Assembly: GCA_017555085.1 (NCBI GenBank)
Contig: JAFZHD010000044.1
Coordinates: forward strand, 1 to 51,653
From: Muribaculaceae bacterium
GTDB lineage: Bacteria > Bacteroidota > Bacteroidia > Bacteroidales > Muribaculaceae
Direction of reading: 5' to 3'
Length of the DNA stretch: 51,653 bases
Shown here: piece after piece, positions 44,314 to 51,653 of the stretch
How the letters are laid out: every line of letters starts with the position of its first letter
How positions within the stretch are numbered: the stretch's first letter is position 1
Notes under the pieces: generated by a model
What the model was told of the DNA's origin: nothing
Seen by the model: the letters and a program-made list of their open reading frames with translations, nothing else
The model's database searches: none
Position numbers and translations under genes: made by a program

Positions 44314-44396
44314 CTATCACAATAAAAAAAAATGCTAAAACACCATAATATTTTTGCTCTCAGTGTTTTTCTAAAATAAAAATCAATAGTTTTTAG

Positions 44397-44404
44397 TATT
44401 TTTG
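44397..44404 (+). promoter_or_regulatory. -7 element for the rhomboid operon
   Basis: TATTTTTG at 44397-44404, 30 bases before the rhomboid start; a second match lies at 44349-44356. The -33 partner is not obvious for either. Confidence 0.5.
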
Positions 44405-44433
44405 TATTCTAATTTTACCCAACCGATTTATTT

Positions 44434-45171
44434 ATGCAACAAAACTCTTTTTTCAGTCGACTACCGTTAGTCACTAAAAATCTCATCATAATCAACTTCA
44501 TCATTTGGTTGGCCGAAATGGTGTTTTCAAAGCATATTGCAGGACTTGACATTCACCGTTATGCCGCCCTCCACTATTTTGAGGCAAGCGACTTCAACCC
44601 CGCGCAACTCATCACTTACATGTTTTTGCATGGCAACTTCATGCACTTATTCTTCAACATGTTTGCGCTGTTCATGTTTGGCACAACCATCGAATCGACT
44701 CTCGGGTCAAAACGCTTTTTGTTCTACTACATTTCGTGCGGACTAGGTGCAGCGATTATACAAGAAATCACATGGTATTTCACTTGGGAAAGCACATTTA
44801 TTCCGCAGTTAGCCAACCTCAACGGCTGCACATTCGAGGAAATGAGCATTGCCATTAATCAAGCCATTGCCATGGGACAAGATTTGCCATTCCTCAATTA
44901 CCTGATGACAATCGGCGCATCAGGCTCGGTGTACGGCATATTGTTGGCATTTGGTATGATATTCCCCAACCGCGCCATCTACATGATGTTTATCCCCATA
45001 CCCATCAAAGCAAAATACTTTGTAATCGGATATGGTCTTATCGAACTTTGGTCGGGCTTCTCGGCTAACGACGATATCGCCCACTTTGCTCACTTGGGCG
45101 GCATGCTCATCGGCTTCTTTATCATCTTGTATTGGAAACGCAAAGGCATTATAAATGGCAACTATTATTGA
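44434..45171 (+). CDS. Rhomboid intramembrane serine protease 1
   Basis: 245 residues with six membrane segments. The catalytic dyad is Ser163 in TIGASGSVYG (GxSG) and His220 in DIAHFAHLGG; the HGNFMHLFFNMFAL segment (67-80) is the conserved helix-2 region. It cleaves single-pass membrane proteins within the bilayer. It overlaps the second rhomboid gene by 17 bases, a common tandem arrangement in Bacteroidota. Confidence 0.95.
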   Translation: MQQNSFFSRLPLVTKNLIIINFIIWLAEMVFSKHIAGLDIHRYAALHYFEASDFNPAQLITYMFLHGNFMHLFFNMFALFMFGTTIESTLGSKRFLFYYISCGLGAAIIQEITWYFTWESTFIPQLANLNGCTFEEMSIAINQAIAMGQDLPFLNYLMTIGASGSVYGILLAFGMIFPNRAIYMMFIPIPIKAKYFVIGYGLIELWSGFSANDDIAHFAHLGGMLIGFFIILYWKRKGIINGNYY

Positions 45172-46042
45172 TTCGCTTCGCAATAAGTTCACATCGGGCA
45201 CAATGTTGATTAAACTCATATTCATCAACATTGGCGTCTTTGTGTTGTTGCGCCTGACATCGGTCATCATCATGCTCATGGGCGGCGATGCTCAACCCAT
45301 CATGCAATGGATAGAAATGCCATCAGACCCCGCGACATTCATCACACGCCCGTGGACCATTTTCACCTATATGTTTTGCCACTACGAGATTATGCACATC
45401 TTGTTTAATATGTTGTGGCTTTATTGGTTTGGGCAGATTTTTCTCATGGCACGCAATGCACGACAAATGTTTGCCCTCTATATCTATGGCGGCATAGGCG
45501 GCGCGTTGCTCTACATGCTTGCGTTCAACATCTTCCCCTATTTCAACGGCATGCATTCGTTTATGCTTGGAGCATCGGCATCGGTTATCGCCATTGTCGT
45601 TGCCACTGCCATGTTGCACCCCGATTTCAAGCTCAATTTGTTGCTCATCGGTCAGGTGTCGCTCAAATGGATTGCTATTGTCACTATTGCCATTGACTTG
45701 CTCAGCATCACGAGCGCAAATGCTGGCGGGCACATCGCCCACATCGGCGGCGGCATCATCGGCTACTTGTTTGTGGTTATGCTCAAACGAGGCCGCGACA
45801 TCACCGCACCATTCAATCGCACTATCGACTCGATTGTCAACCGCGCCAAAGACCTCAAAACGCCCCGCCGCGCCAAGACATCGCGCCCCACAACAGGCAA
45901 CAAAAAAACATCTAATTCTTCGGCAAAAAGCGACCAAGAAAATCTCGACGAAATTCTTGACAAAATAAAAAAATCGGGCTACTCGTCACTCACTTCCGAA
46001 GAACGCGACCGCTTATTCAACATCAGCCGCCGCATAAAATAA
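45155..46042 (+). CDS. Rhomboid-family protein 2 with GASA active-site variant
   Basis: 295 residues with six membrane segments to about residue 215. The active-site motif is GASAS (Ser141) instead of GASG, while the second dyad residue is kept (GHIAHIGG, His196). A basic linker (KTPRRAKTSRPTTG) leads to a C-terminal helical tail (LDEILDKIKKSGYSSLTSEE) seen in other Bacteroidota rhomboids. It may be active with relaxed geometry or serve as a partner of rhomboid 1. Confidence 0.92.
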   Translation: MATIIDSLRNKFTSGTMLIKLIFINIGVFVLLRLTSVIIMLMGGDAQPIMQWIEMPSDPATFITRPWTIFTYMFCHYEIMHILFNMLWLYWFGQIFLMARNARQMFALYIYGGIGGALLYMLAFNIFPYFNGMHSFMLGASASVIAIVVATAMLHPDFKLNLLLIGQVSLKWIAIVTIAIDLLSITSANAGGHIAHIGGGIIGYLFVVMLKRGRDITAPFNRTIDSIVNRAKDLKTPRRAKTSRPTTGNKKTSNSSAKSDQENLDEILDKIKKSGYSSLTSEERDRLFNISRRIK

Positions 46043-46057
46043 CACAGAAAACACCGA

Positions 46058-47200
46058 ATGGCACAGCGCGAATCAAATAAGGCAAAAGGCAAAAAGACCG
46101 TGAGCGGTACACGCAAAGTGTTCCGTGCGCTCGGACTTATATCCAACATAGCATGTGCCGTGATGCTGTTTGTGTCGGCCTATTCGGGTCACATTAGCCC
46201 GCAGGAATCAGGCTTTGCGACGGTTCTCAACATGTCGTTTCCCTTGTGGATATTACTCAACATCATCAACCTCGCAATAGACCTGCTCATGTGGCGTAGG
46301 TTTGCCATTGTGCCAGTTGCAGCCTTTGCATCGGCCATTGTGCCCATTCTTAACTTCTCTCCGCTCAACATCACCTCGCAAGGCGTAAAAAGCAACGAAA
46401 AAGACCTTGCTTTTACCGTGCTCAACTACAATGTCATGGACTTTATTGACAACCAAGACAAGTATCCCAACAACTGCAACCGCACTATTTCATACATTCT
46501 CTCGACCGATGCCGACATTGTGTGTCTACAAGAATGTGAATATCTGCAACCGTTGGCAAAATATCATGTGACCGAGTCGCAAATCGACTCACTGAAAACG
46601 CGTTATCCCTATCGCGTTATCGGACACCACGGACAGGCTACATTGTCAAAATATCCGTTTACCAACATCAACCTCGGTCTCAGCCGCCTTTATAGCGGCG
46701 ACATAATCGCCCATTTGGTAGAGATGAACAACCGAACAATCACATTGTTTAATGTTCACCTTCGCTCGTTGCGATTTAACCAAGACGACCGCGATGCCTA
46801 TCTTGAACTCACCGGCATCAATTCGTCAAACGACACCGACTTGTCGCGACTGCTCCCGTTGCGCGACAAACTGTATAATGCCGCACGACACCGTGCCCGA
46901 CAGGCCAACATCATTCGCGCCTACCTCGACCAAGCCGGCGGCAATGCCATCGTGTGTGGCGACTTTAACGATGTGCCCAACTGTTATGCAATTCGCACAA
47001 TCTCGGGCGACTCAATGAACGATGCCTATGCCGAAAACGCATTTGGCCCGACCATCACTTTTAATGCCAACCGCTTTTATTTCCGCATCGACCATGTGTT
47101 GTATTGCGGCAACATCAAAGCCGTTGACATCGAGCGAGGCGACATCCCCTCGTCCGACCATTATCCGTTGCTCACAACATTTGTGTGGCAAGAAAACTAA
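46058..47200 (+). CDS. Endonuclease/exonuclease/phosphatase-family membrane protein
   Basis: 380 residues. Three N-terminal membrane segments (about 23-42, 58-76 and 80-98) are followed by an EEP domain: LNYNVMDF, IVCLQECEY (metal-binding Glu), VHLRSL, VCGDFNDVPN (catalytic Asp/Asn) and the terminal SSDHYPLLTTF with the catalytic His. The active site probably faces the periplasm. Substrates could be phosphodiesters or lipid phosphates; not determinable. It lies 15 bases after the rhomboid pair, so is likely co-transcribed. Confidence 0.92.
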   Translation: MAQRESNKAKGKKTVSGTRKVFRALGLISNIACAVMLFVSAYSGHISPQESGFATVLNMSFPLWILLNIINLAIDLLMWRRFAIVPVAAFASAIVPILNFSPLNITSQGVKSNEKDLAFTVLNYNVMDFIDNQDKYPNNCNRTISYILSTDADIVCLQECEYLQPLAKYHVTESQIDSLKTRYPYRVIGHHGQATLSKYPFTNINLGLSRLYSGDIIAHLVEMNNRTITLFNVHLRSLRFNQDDRDAYLELTGINSSNDTDLSRLLPLRDKLYNAARHRARQANIIRAYLDQAGGNAIVCGDFNDVPNCYAIRTISGDSMNDAYAENAFGPTITFNANRFYFRIDHVLYCGNIKAVDIERGDIPSSDHYPLLTTFVWQEN

Positions 47201-47239
47201 ACTGCAAACAAATTAATTAACCAAAAACAATAAACCTAA

Positions 47240-49351
47240 ATGAAAAGTAAATTATTAACCGTAGCAGCAGCGGCATGCACCGTGGCTGTTCTCAACACCT
47301 CATGCACAGTGGAATCAACCAATCCGTTCATGCAGGAGTACACCACTCCCTTTGAAATTCCCCCGTTTGAAAAAATCGCCTACGAGCACTATTTGCCCGC
47401 TTTTGAAGAAGGCATCAAACAACAAAAAGCCGAAATCGACTCTATCGTCAACAACCCCGCAACTCCCACATTTGAGAACACAATTCTCGCAATGGACATG
47501 TCGGGCGAATTGCTCGAAAAAGTGGCTATCGTATTCTTTGCCCTCACCGAGTCAAACTCTTCACCCGAAATGATTGAAATTTCTGAAAAAGCAATGCCCA
47601 TGTACTCACAGCACAGCGACGAAATTTCAATGAACGACGCTCTATTTGAACGCGTGAAATACATCTACGACCGCATCGACAGCGTAGAATACACAACACC
47701 TCAACGCCGTGCAATTGAAGACACTTACAAATCATTTGCGCGCAACGGTGCATTGCTCGACGCCGACAAAAAAGCAGAGTTGATGCAACTCAACCTCACT
47801 CTCACCGACCTCTACTTGAAATACAACAAAAACATTCTCACAGCAACCAACGCATTTGAACTCGTAGTTGATGACGAAAGCAAACTCGCCGGTCTCCCCG
47901 CTTCAAACATCGCCGTTGCTGCCGAAGAAGCCGCTAAGCGTGGCCACGAAGGCAAATGGGTGTTCACTCTCCACGCCCCCAGCCGCTTGCCCTTGTTGCA
48001 ATTTGCCGACAACCGCGACCTTCGCCAACAAATGTATGAAGGCTACATCACTCTCGCATCAAAAGACTCTACAGACAACAAGCCCATCATCAAAGAAATC
48101 GTTAAAAACCGCGTGCTCAAAGCCCGTCTTCTCGGTTTCGACACCTATGCCGACTACATGACCGACAATGTAATGGCCAAGACTGTCAAAAACGCCGAAG
48201 ACCTTCTCATGAAGATTTGGGAACCCGCCGTTAAACGCGTTAAAGAAGAAGTTGCCGAAATGCAGGCTGTTGTTGATGCCGAAGGCGGTGATTTCAAAAT
48301 CGCACCTTGGGACTACTACTATTATGCCGAAAAAGTGCGCAAACAAAAATATGATCTTGACGAAAACCAAGTGCGCGAATACTTTGCTTGCGACAGCGTG
48401 GTTAAAGGCGTATTCCACATGGCACAACGCCTCTATGGCATCACTTTCACCGAAATGCCCGACGCTCCCAAATATCACCCCGAAGTTAAGGTATATGATG
48501 TTACCGACGAAAAAGGCGAACATGTGTCAGTGTTCATGACCGACTATTTCCCCCGCGACTCTAAACGCCAAGGCGCTTGGATGAGCGAATTCAAAGGCGC
48601 TTACACTGCTGCCGACGGCACACAAGTGCGCCCCGTTATCTACAACGTAGGTAACTTCTCTAAACCCACTGCCGACACTCCCTCTTTGCTCACACTCGAC
48701 GAGGTTGAAACATTGTTCCACGAGTTTGGCCACGGCCTCCACGGCATGCTCACTCGCGCCGAACTCAAATCACAAGCCGGCACAAATGTTGACCGTGACT
48801 TCGTTGAACTCCCCTCACAAATTCACGAACATTGGGCACTCGAACCCGAATTGCTCAAAGTTTATGCTCGCCACTACAAAACTGGCGAAGTGATGCCCGA
48901 CGAACTCATCGCCAAACTCCAAGCATCGGCTACTCACAACCAAGGTTTTGCCACTACCGAACTCGCAGGCGCTGCGCTCCTCGACCTCCAATGGGGCAAA
49001 ATCAACACTACCGACGATGTTGATGTAGAAGAATTTGAAAAACAAGTAGCAGCACAACTCGGTCTCCCCGCCGAAGTTCAATTCCGCTACCGCAGCACTT
49101 ACTTCAAACACATCTTTGGCAGCGACGGCTATGCAGCAGGTTATTACACCTACCTTTGGGCCGAAGTTCTCGATGCCGACGGCTATGAACTCTTTGCCGA
49201 AAAAGGCGTATTCGACCCCGAAACTGCACGCTCTTTCAAAGAAAACATTCTTGAAATGGGTGGTAGCGAAGACCCCATGAAACTTTATGTAAAATTCCGC
49301 GGTCAAGAGCCCAACCCCGACGCTCTCCTCCGCAACCGCGGCTTGAAATAA
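47240..49351 (+). CDS. dcp: Lipoprotein peptidyl-dipeptidase, M3 family (Dcp-like)
   Basis: 703 residues, the normal length for M3 oligopeptidases plus a lipoprotein signal (AVLNTSC, Cys22). The zinc site is FHEFGHGLHGML (His494, Glu495, His498) with the third ligand in FVELPSQIHEHW (Glu near 523). Further signatures are YYAEKVRKQKYDLDENQVREYF (given in part: YYAEKVRKQ) and RSTYFKHIFGSDGYAAGYYTY in part (FKHIFGSDGYAAGYY). It removes C-terminal dipeptides from oligopeptides, likely at the periplasmic face or surface. Confidence 0.93.
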   Translation: MKSKLLTVAAAACTVAVLNTSCTVESTNPFMQEYTTPFEIPPFEKIAYEHYLPAFEEGIKQQKAEIDSIVNNPATPTFENTILAMDMSGELLEKVAIVFFALTESNSSPEMIEISEKAMPMYSQHSDEISMNDALFERVKYIYDRIDSVEYTTPQRRAIEDTYKSFARNGALLDADKKAELMQLNLTLTDLYLKYNKNILTATNAFELVVDDESKLAGLPASNIAVAAEEAAKRGHEGKWVFTLHAPSRLPLLQFADNRDLRQQMYEGYITLASKDSTDNKPIIKEIVKNRVLKARLLGFDTYADYMTDNVMAKTVKNAEDLLMKIWEPAVKRVKEEVAEMQAVVDAEGGDFKIAPWDYYYYAEKVRKQKYDLDENQVREYFACDSVVKGVFHMAQRLYGITFTEMPDAPKYHPEVKVYDVTDEKGEHVSVFMTDYFPRDSKRQGAWMSEFKGAYTAADGTQVRPVIYNVGNFSKPTADTPSLLTLDEVETLFHEFGHGLHGMLTRAELKSQAGTNVDRDFVELPSQIHEHWALEPELLKVYARHYKTGEVMPDELIAKLQASATHNQGFATTELAGAALLDLQWGKINTTDDVDVEEFEKQVAAQLGLPAEVQFRYRSTYFKHIFGSDGYAAGYYTYLWAEVLDADGYELFAEKGVFDPETARSFKENILEMGGSEDPMKLYVKFRGQEPNPDALLRNRGLK

Positions 49352-49371
49352 GCACTAACAACCCTAAACAT

Positions 49372-49412
49372 ACAGCCCCCGGCCTTACACAAGGTCGGGG
49401 GCTGTTTTTATT
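49372..49412 (+). terminator. Terminator after dcp
   Basis: A 15-bp stem with one G-U pair (49372-49386 with 49391-49405), loop ACAC, then TTTTTATTG. Confidence 0.95.
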
Positions 49413-49471
49413 GTTCCTTCTTGATTAGTTTTTTTTAACATCGCCATATTTCCTAAATAGTACATTTTTTT

Positions 49472-49479
49472 TACATTTG
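49472..49479 (+). promoter_or_regulatory. -7 element of the second BspA-like gene
   Basis: TACATTTG at 49472-49479, 26 bases before the start codon; the -33 partner is weak. Confidence 0.6.
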
Positions 49480-49504
49480 CGAAAATCAATTTAACTTTCA
49501 TGCT

Positions 49505-51448
49505 ATGAATAATATTTTTCACAAAATCTGTGTACCTATCATTGTGATTATAGCAGCATCAAACGCACATGCTTTTGACTTTGAGTCTAATGGCTTATAC
49601 TACAACATTATTGACAATAATGCAAAATCAGTTGAGGTAACCCATAAACTGTATAGTCGACTGACATATAAAGGCGACATTGTAGTCCCCGAAACCGTTG
49701 ATTATTCAGGGACCACTTACACTGTTACCGCAATTGGCTGGCAAGCATTTCGCGAGGCAAAAATAACCTCAATCATTTTACCTAAAACAATAACTAAAAT
49801 TGATTATCAAGCCTTTTATCTATGCTCCACCCTAAAAGGGCATTTGGAAATCCCAAATTCAGTCTCAACAATTGGCTTATCTGCTTTCTACTGCTGCACA
49901 GGTCTAACATCTATCACATTGCCCACCTCTCTAACAACTTTAAGTGATTATTCTTTCTTTGAATGCAGTGGATTGACAGGAGAACTGATTATACCTGACA
50001 AAACAACAACAATTGGCCAGTATGCTTTTTATCGTTGCGAAAATTTAGAGAAACTGACTCTTTCTGATTCTTTAGAATCAATTGGTCAATATGCTTTTTT
50101 TTGCTGTAACAAAATAACCGGGGATTTGACTTTTCATGACACCATTAAATCAATCGGAAATTATGCTTTCTATGACTGTTCCGGTTTTAATGGGTCTTTA
50201 AGATTATCTAATAGCATAGCTCAAATTGGGGATTATACTTTCTCGGGTTGTAGCGGTTTTAAAGGTGAACTTGTGTTACCAAACAATCTAAAATACATCG
50301 GAAATTATGCTTTTTATAACTGCCAAGGGTTTTACGGATTATTAATACTTCCCGATTATTTAACGACTATAGGCGAACGAGCATTCTGGGGCTGCATTAA
50401 TATAACTCATGTTAGCATTCCTATTGCAGTTTCTTCAATTGGCAAACAGGCTTTTGCCTATTGCACAAATTTGAATTCTGTTTCATTTAATGCTTCAAGG
50501 TGTTTAACAATGGGCACTGCAGATGAGCCCGTGTTTAAAGGTTGTAAATTTGACATTTTATCATTCGGCCCTCAAGTCGGCTCAATTCCTAACAACTCTT
50601 TTCTGTCAGCTAAATTAAGCGACGTAATAACACATGCCATAACAGTCCCAACAGCTAGTAACACAAGTTTCTCATCCGACATATCTGCGACACTTCACGT
50701 ACCCGACAAAAATTCGCTTGAAGATTATTGGAATGCTCCAATCTGGCAAAATTTCAAAAGATTTAATGTAATTGACACTATTGCTGAAAGCTTCTCATTA
50801 TCACCCGAATCAACACATATAGCATTAGGCGCAACTACTAAAATCATGCCGATATTTAGTCCGGCTAACACCTCATTCCAACGCCTCATATGGGCCTCAA
50901 GTAATCCCGAAGTTGCATTTGTCGACAAAAATGGTTGCGTGACCGCAAAATCATTCGGAGAAACAACAATTACCGCTTATACTATTGACGGATCTAACTT
51001 ATCAGCATCATGCTCTGTAAACGTTAAAGGCACAACTTTAGTTGACTCAATTGCTCTAAATCATTCGCAAGCAAAACTCAACAAATATGACCGATTGGAT
51101 TTATCTTGTACAATCTTCCCTGAATCAGCCACCAACAAAAGCGTCACATGGGAATCAAGCGACACAACAATAGTCATCGTTCGGCAAAACCCCGACAATA
51201 ATGCATCAATACTTGCTATCAACGACGGAGTTGCACATATTTCCGCAACATCAACCGACGGAACAAATGTGACAGCAACTTGCGTTGTTATCGTAGGCAT
51301 AGATAACATTGACAATATACAATCCGATAAACCAGCATCGGAAATATCTCGTTATGACATTCATGGTCGCAAATTACCACGGCCAATGCCTGGCATAAAC
51401 ATCATCAAAATGAGTGACGGGACTATTCGCAAAGAATATGTAAAATAA
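49505..51448 (+). CDS. BspA-like LRR_5 protein with two Ig-like (BIG_2) domains
   Basis: 647 residues with a signal peptide (ending near ASNAHA). Residues about 45-370 comprise roughly eleven LRR_5 units with the recurring pattern IGxYAFYxC (for example TTIGQYAFYRCENLEKLTL, SIGNYAFYDCSGF). Residues about 425-510 and 513-600 are BIG_2-type domains (LSPESTHIALGATTKIMPIF, ASSNPEVAFVDKNGCVTA; WESSDTTIVIVRQNP). The end (SRYDIHGRKLPRPMPGINII...TIRKEYVK) resembles a T9SS-type sorting segment. It is likely a surface adhesin. Codon use is ordinary, in contrast to the BspA-like gene at 25266. Confidence 0.9.
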   Translation: MNNIFHKICVPIIVIIAASNAHAFDFESNGLYYNIIDNNAKSVEVTHKLYSRLTYKGDIVVPETVDYSGTTYTVTAIGWQAFREAKITSIILPKTITKIDYQAFYLCSTLKGHLEIPNSVSTIGLSAFYCCTGLTSITLPTSLTTLSDYSFFECSGLTGELIIPDKTTTIGQYAFYRCENLEKLTLSDSLESIGQYAFFCCNKITGDLTFHDTIKSIGNYAFYDCSGFNGSLRLSNSIAQIGDYTFSGCSGFKGELVLPNNLKYIGNYAFYNCQGFYGLLILPDYLTTIGERAFWGCINITHVSIPIAVSSIGKQAFAYCTNLNSVSFNASRCLTMGTADEPVFKGCKFDILSFGPQVGSIPNNSFLSAKLSDVITHAITVPTASNTSFSSDISATLHVPDKNSLEDYWNAPIWQNFKRFNVIDTIAESFSLSPESTHIALGATTKIMPIFSPANTSFQRLIWASSNPEVAFVDKNGCVTAKSFGETTITAYTIDGSNLSASCSVNVKGTTLVDSIALNHSQAKLNKYDRLDLSCTIFPESATNKSVTWESSDTTIVIVRQNPDNNASILAINDGVAHISATSTDGTNVTATCVVIVGIDNIDNIQSDKPASEISRYDIHGRKLPRPMPGINIIKMSDGTIRKEYVK

Positions 51449-51653
51449 AGGGAACTATAACTTTGTTGGCACAAAGACAGTCATAACAACCTGATTATTA
51501 TATCCTCACCCTCTCCGAACTCGCGAGCTCGTTCTCGTCCCCCTATCCACTTCGTGGCAGAGGGACACTTGACAACACAACGACCCCGGAAACACTAGGT
51601 TTGTGCACCAGCAAGTCCTCCACTGCTTTTTGCGGAGAAATTTCGGAGCAAAA
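51449..51653 (+). other. Non-coding tail of the window
   Basis: No gene is supported here. The stretch 51515-51575 is rich in C and G (CTCGCGAGCTCGTTCTCG, with short palindromes such as CGAGCTCG) and stands out from the AT-rich flank. It could be the edge of a dispersed repeat or element continuing beyond the window, but the fragment is too short to say. Confidence 0.3.

Overview
The window looks like a chromosomal segment from a member of the Bacteroidales (Bacteroidota). The support is: repeated TAnnTTTG-type -7 promoter elements in front of transcription units (25195, 28501, 30984, 40770, 49472), lipoprotein signal peptides, fimbrillin/Mfa-type pilus genes, T9SS-like C-terminal sorting domains, BspA-like LRR_5 surface proteins, and ribosomal proteins of Bacteroidales type (including a GTG-initiated uL13). 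A family such as Muribaculaceae or Prevotellaceae is plausible, but I cannot fix it from sequence alone. No tRNA, rRNA or CRISPR array was seen.

Region 1 (1-4146) is accessory. It holds the 3' part of a Sel1-repeat gene with near-identical 177-bp tandem units, three terminator-like hairpins, a short stub resembling the start of a DUF4372-type transposase, and an AT-rich secreted protein gene (2734-3618). That gene lies between two almost identical 143-bp promoter-bearing segments.

Region 2 (4147-25096) is the most interesting part: 20 co-directional, mostly overlapping genes that form an aryl-polyene-like (APE-like) biosynthetic and export operon. It encodes a ketoreductase, three ketosynthases (two with a C-terminal chain-length-factor-like domain), three acyl carrier proteins, two hotdog dehydratases, a thioesterase, a small AMP-ligase for loading an aryl starter, a methyltransferase, a LolA homologue, an MMPL exporter and small periplasmic proteins. 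It also has three lysophospholipid-acyltransferase domains: one free, one fused to a GT2 glycosyltransferase, and one fused to the MMPL protein, which carries a further Rossmann-like tail. A small SMR-like flippase and a phytoene-desaturase-like FAD enzyme are present too. No DarA/DarB, ammonia lyase or halogenase is seen, so the locus is not a classical flexirubin locus. The inferred product is a methylated aryl polyene built by a type II PKS/FAS-like system, attached to a (glyco)lipid and moved to the outer membrane.

Region 3 (25266-29207) holds a 1034-aa BspA-like LRR/propeller-like protein with strikingly ribosomal-type codon usage, followed by rplU-rpmA with its own promoter and a structured leader. 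An AmiC-type amidase (29297-30745) follows.

Region 4 (31126-40632) is a fimbrial operon: a DUF3575-type barrel protein, a DUF5119/Mfa2-like lipoprotein, two fimbrillin-family lipoproteins separated by a 16-bp hairpin, a minor subunit with an apparent ricin-like beta-trefoil insertion, and a 1068-aa DUF4906-like tip protein.

Region 5 (40890-49351) is core: rplM-rpsI-rpsB-tsf, a convergent HU gene, two tandem rhomboid proteases, an EEP-family phosphatase/nuclease and a lipoprotein Dcp peptidase. The window ends with a second BspA-like LRR protein that carries two Ig-like domains (49505-51448).
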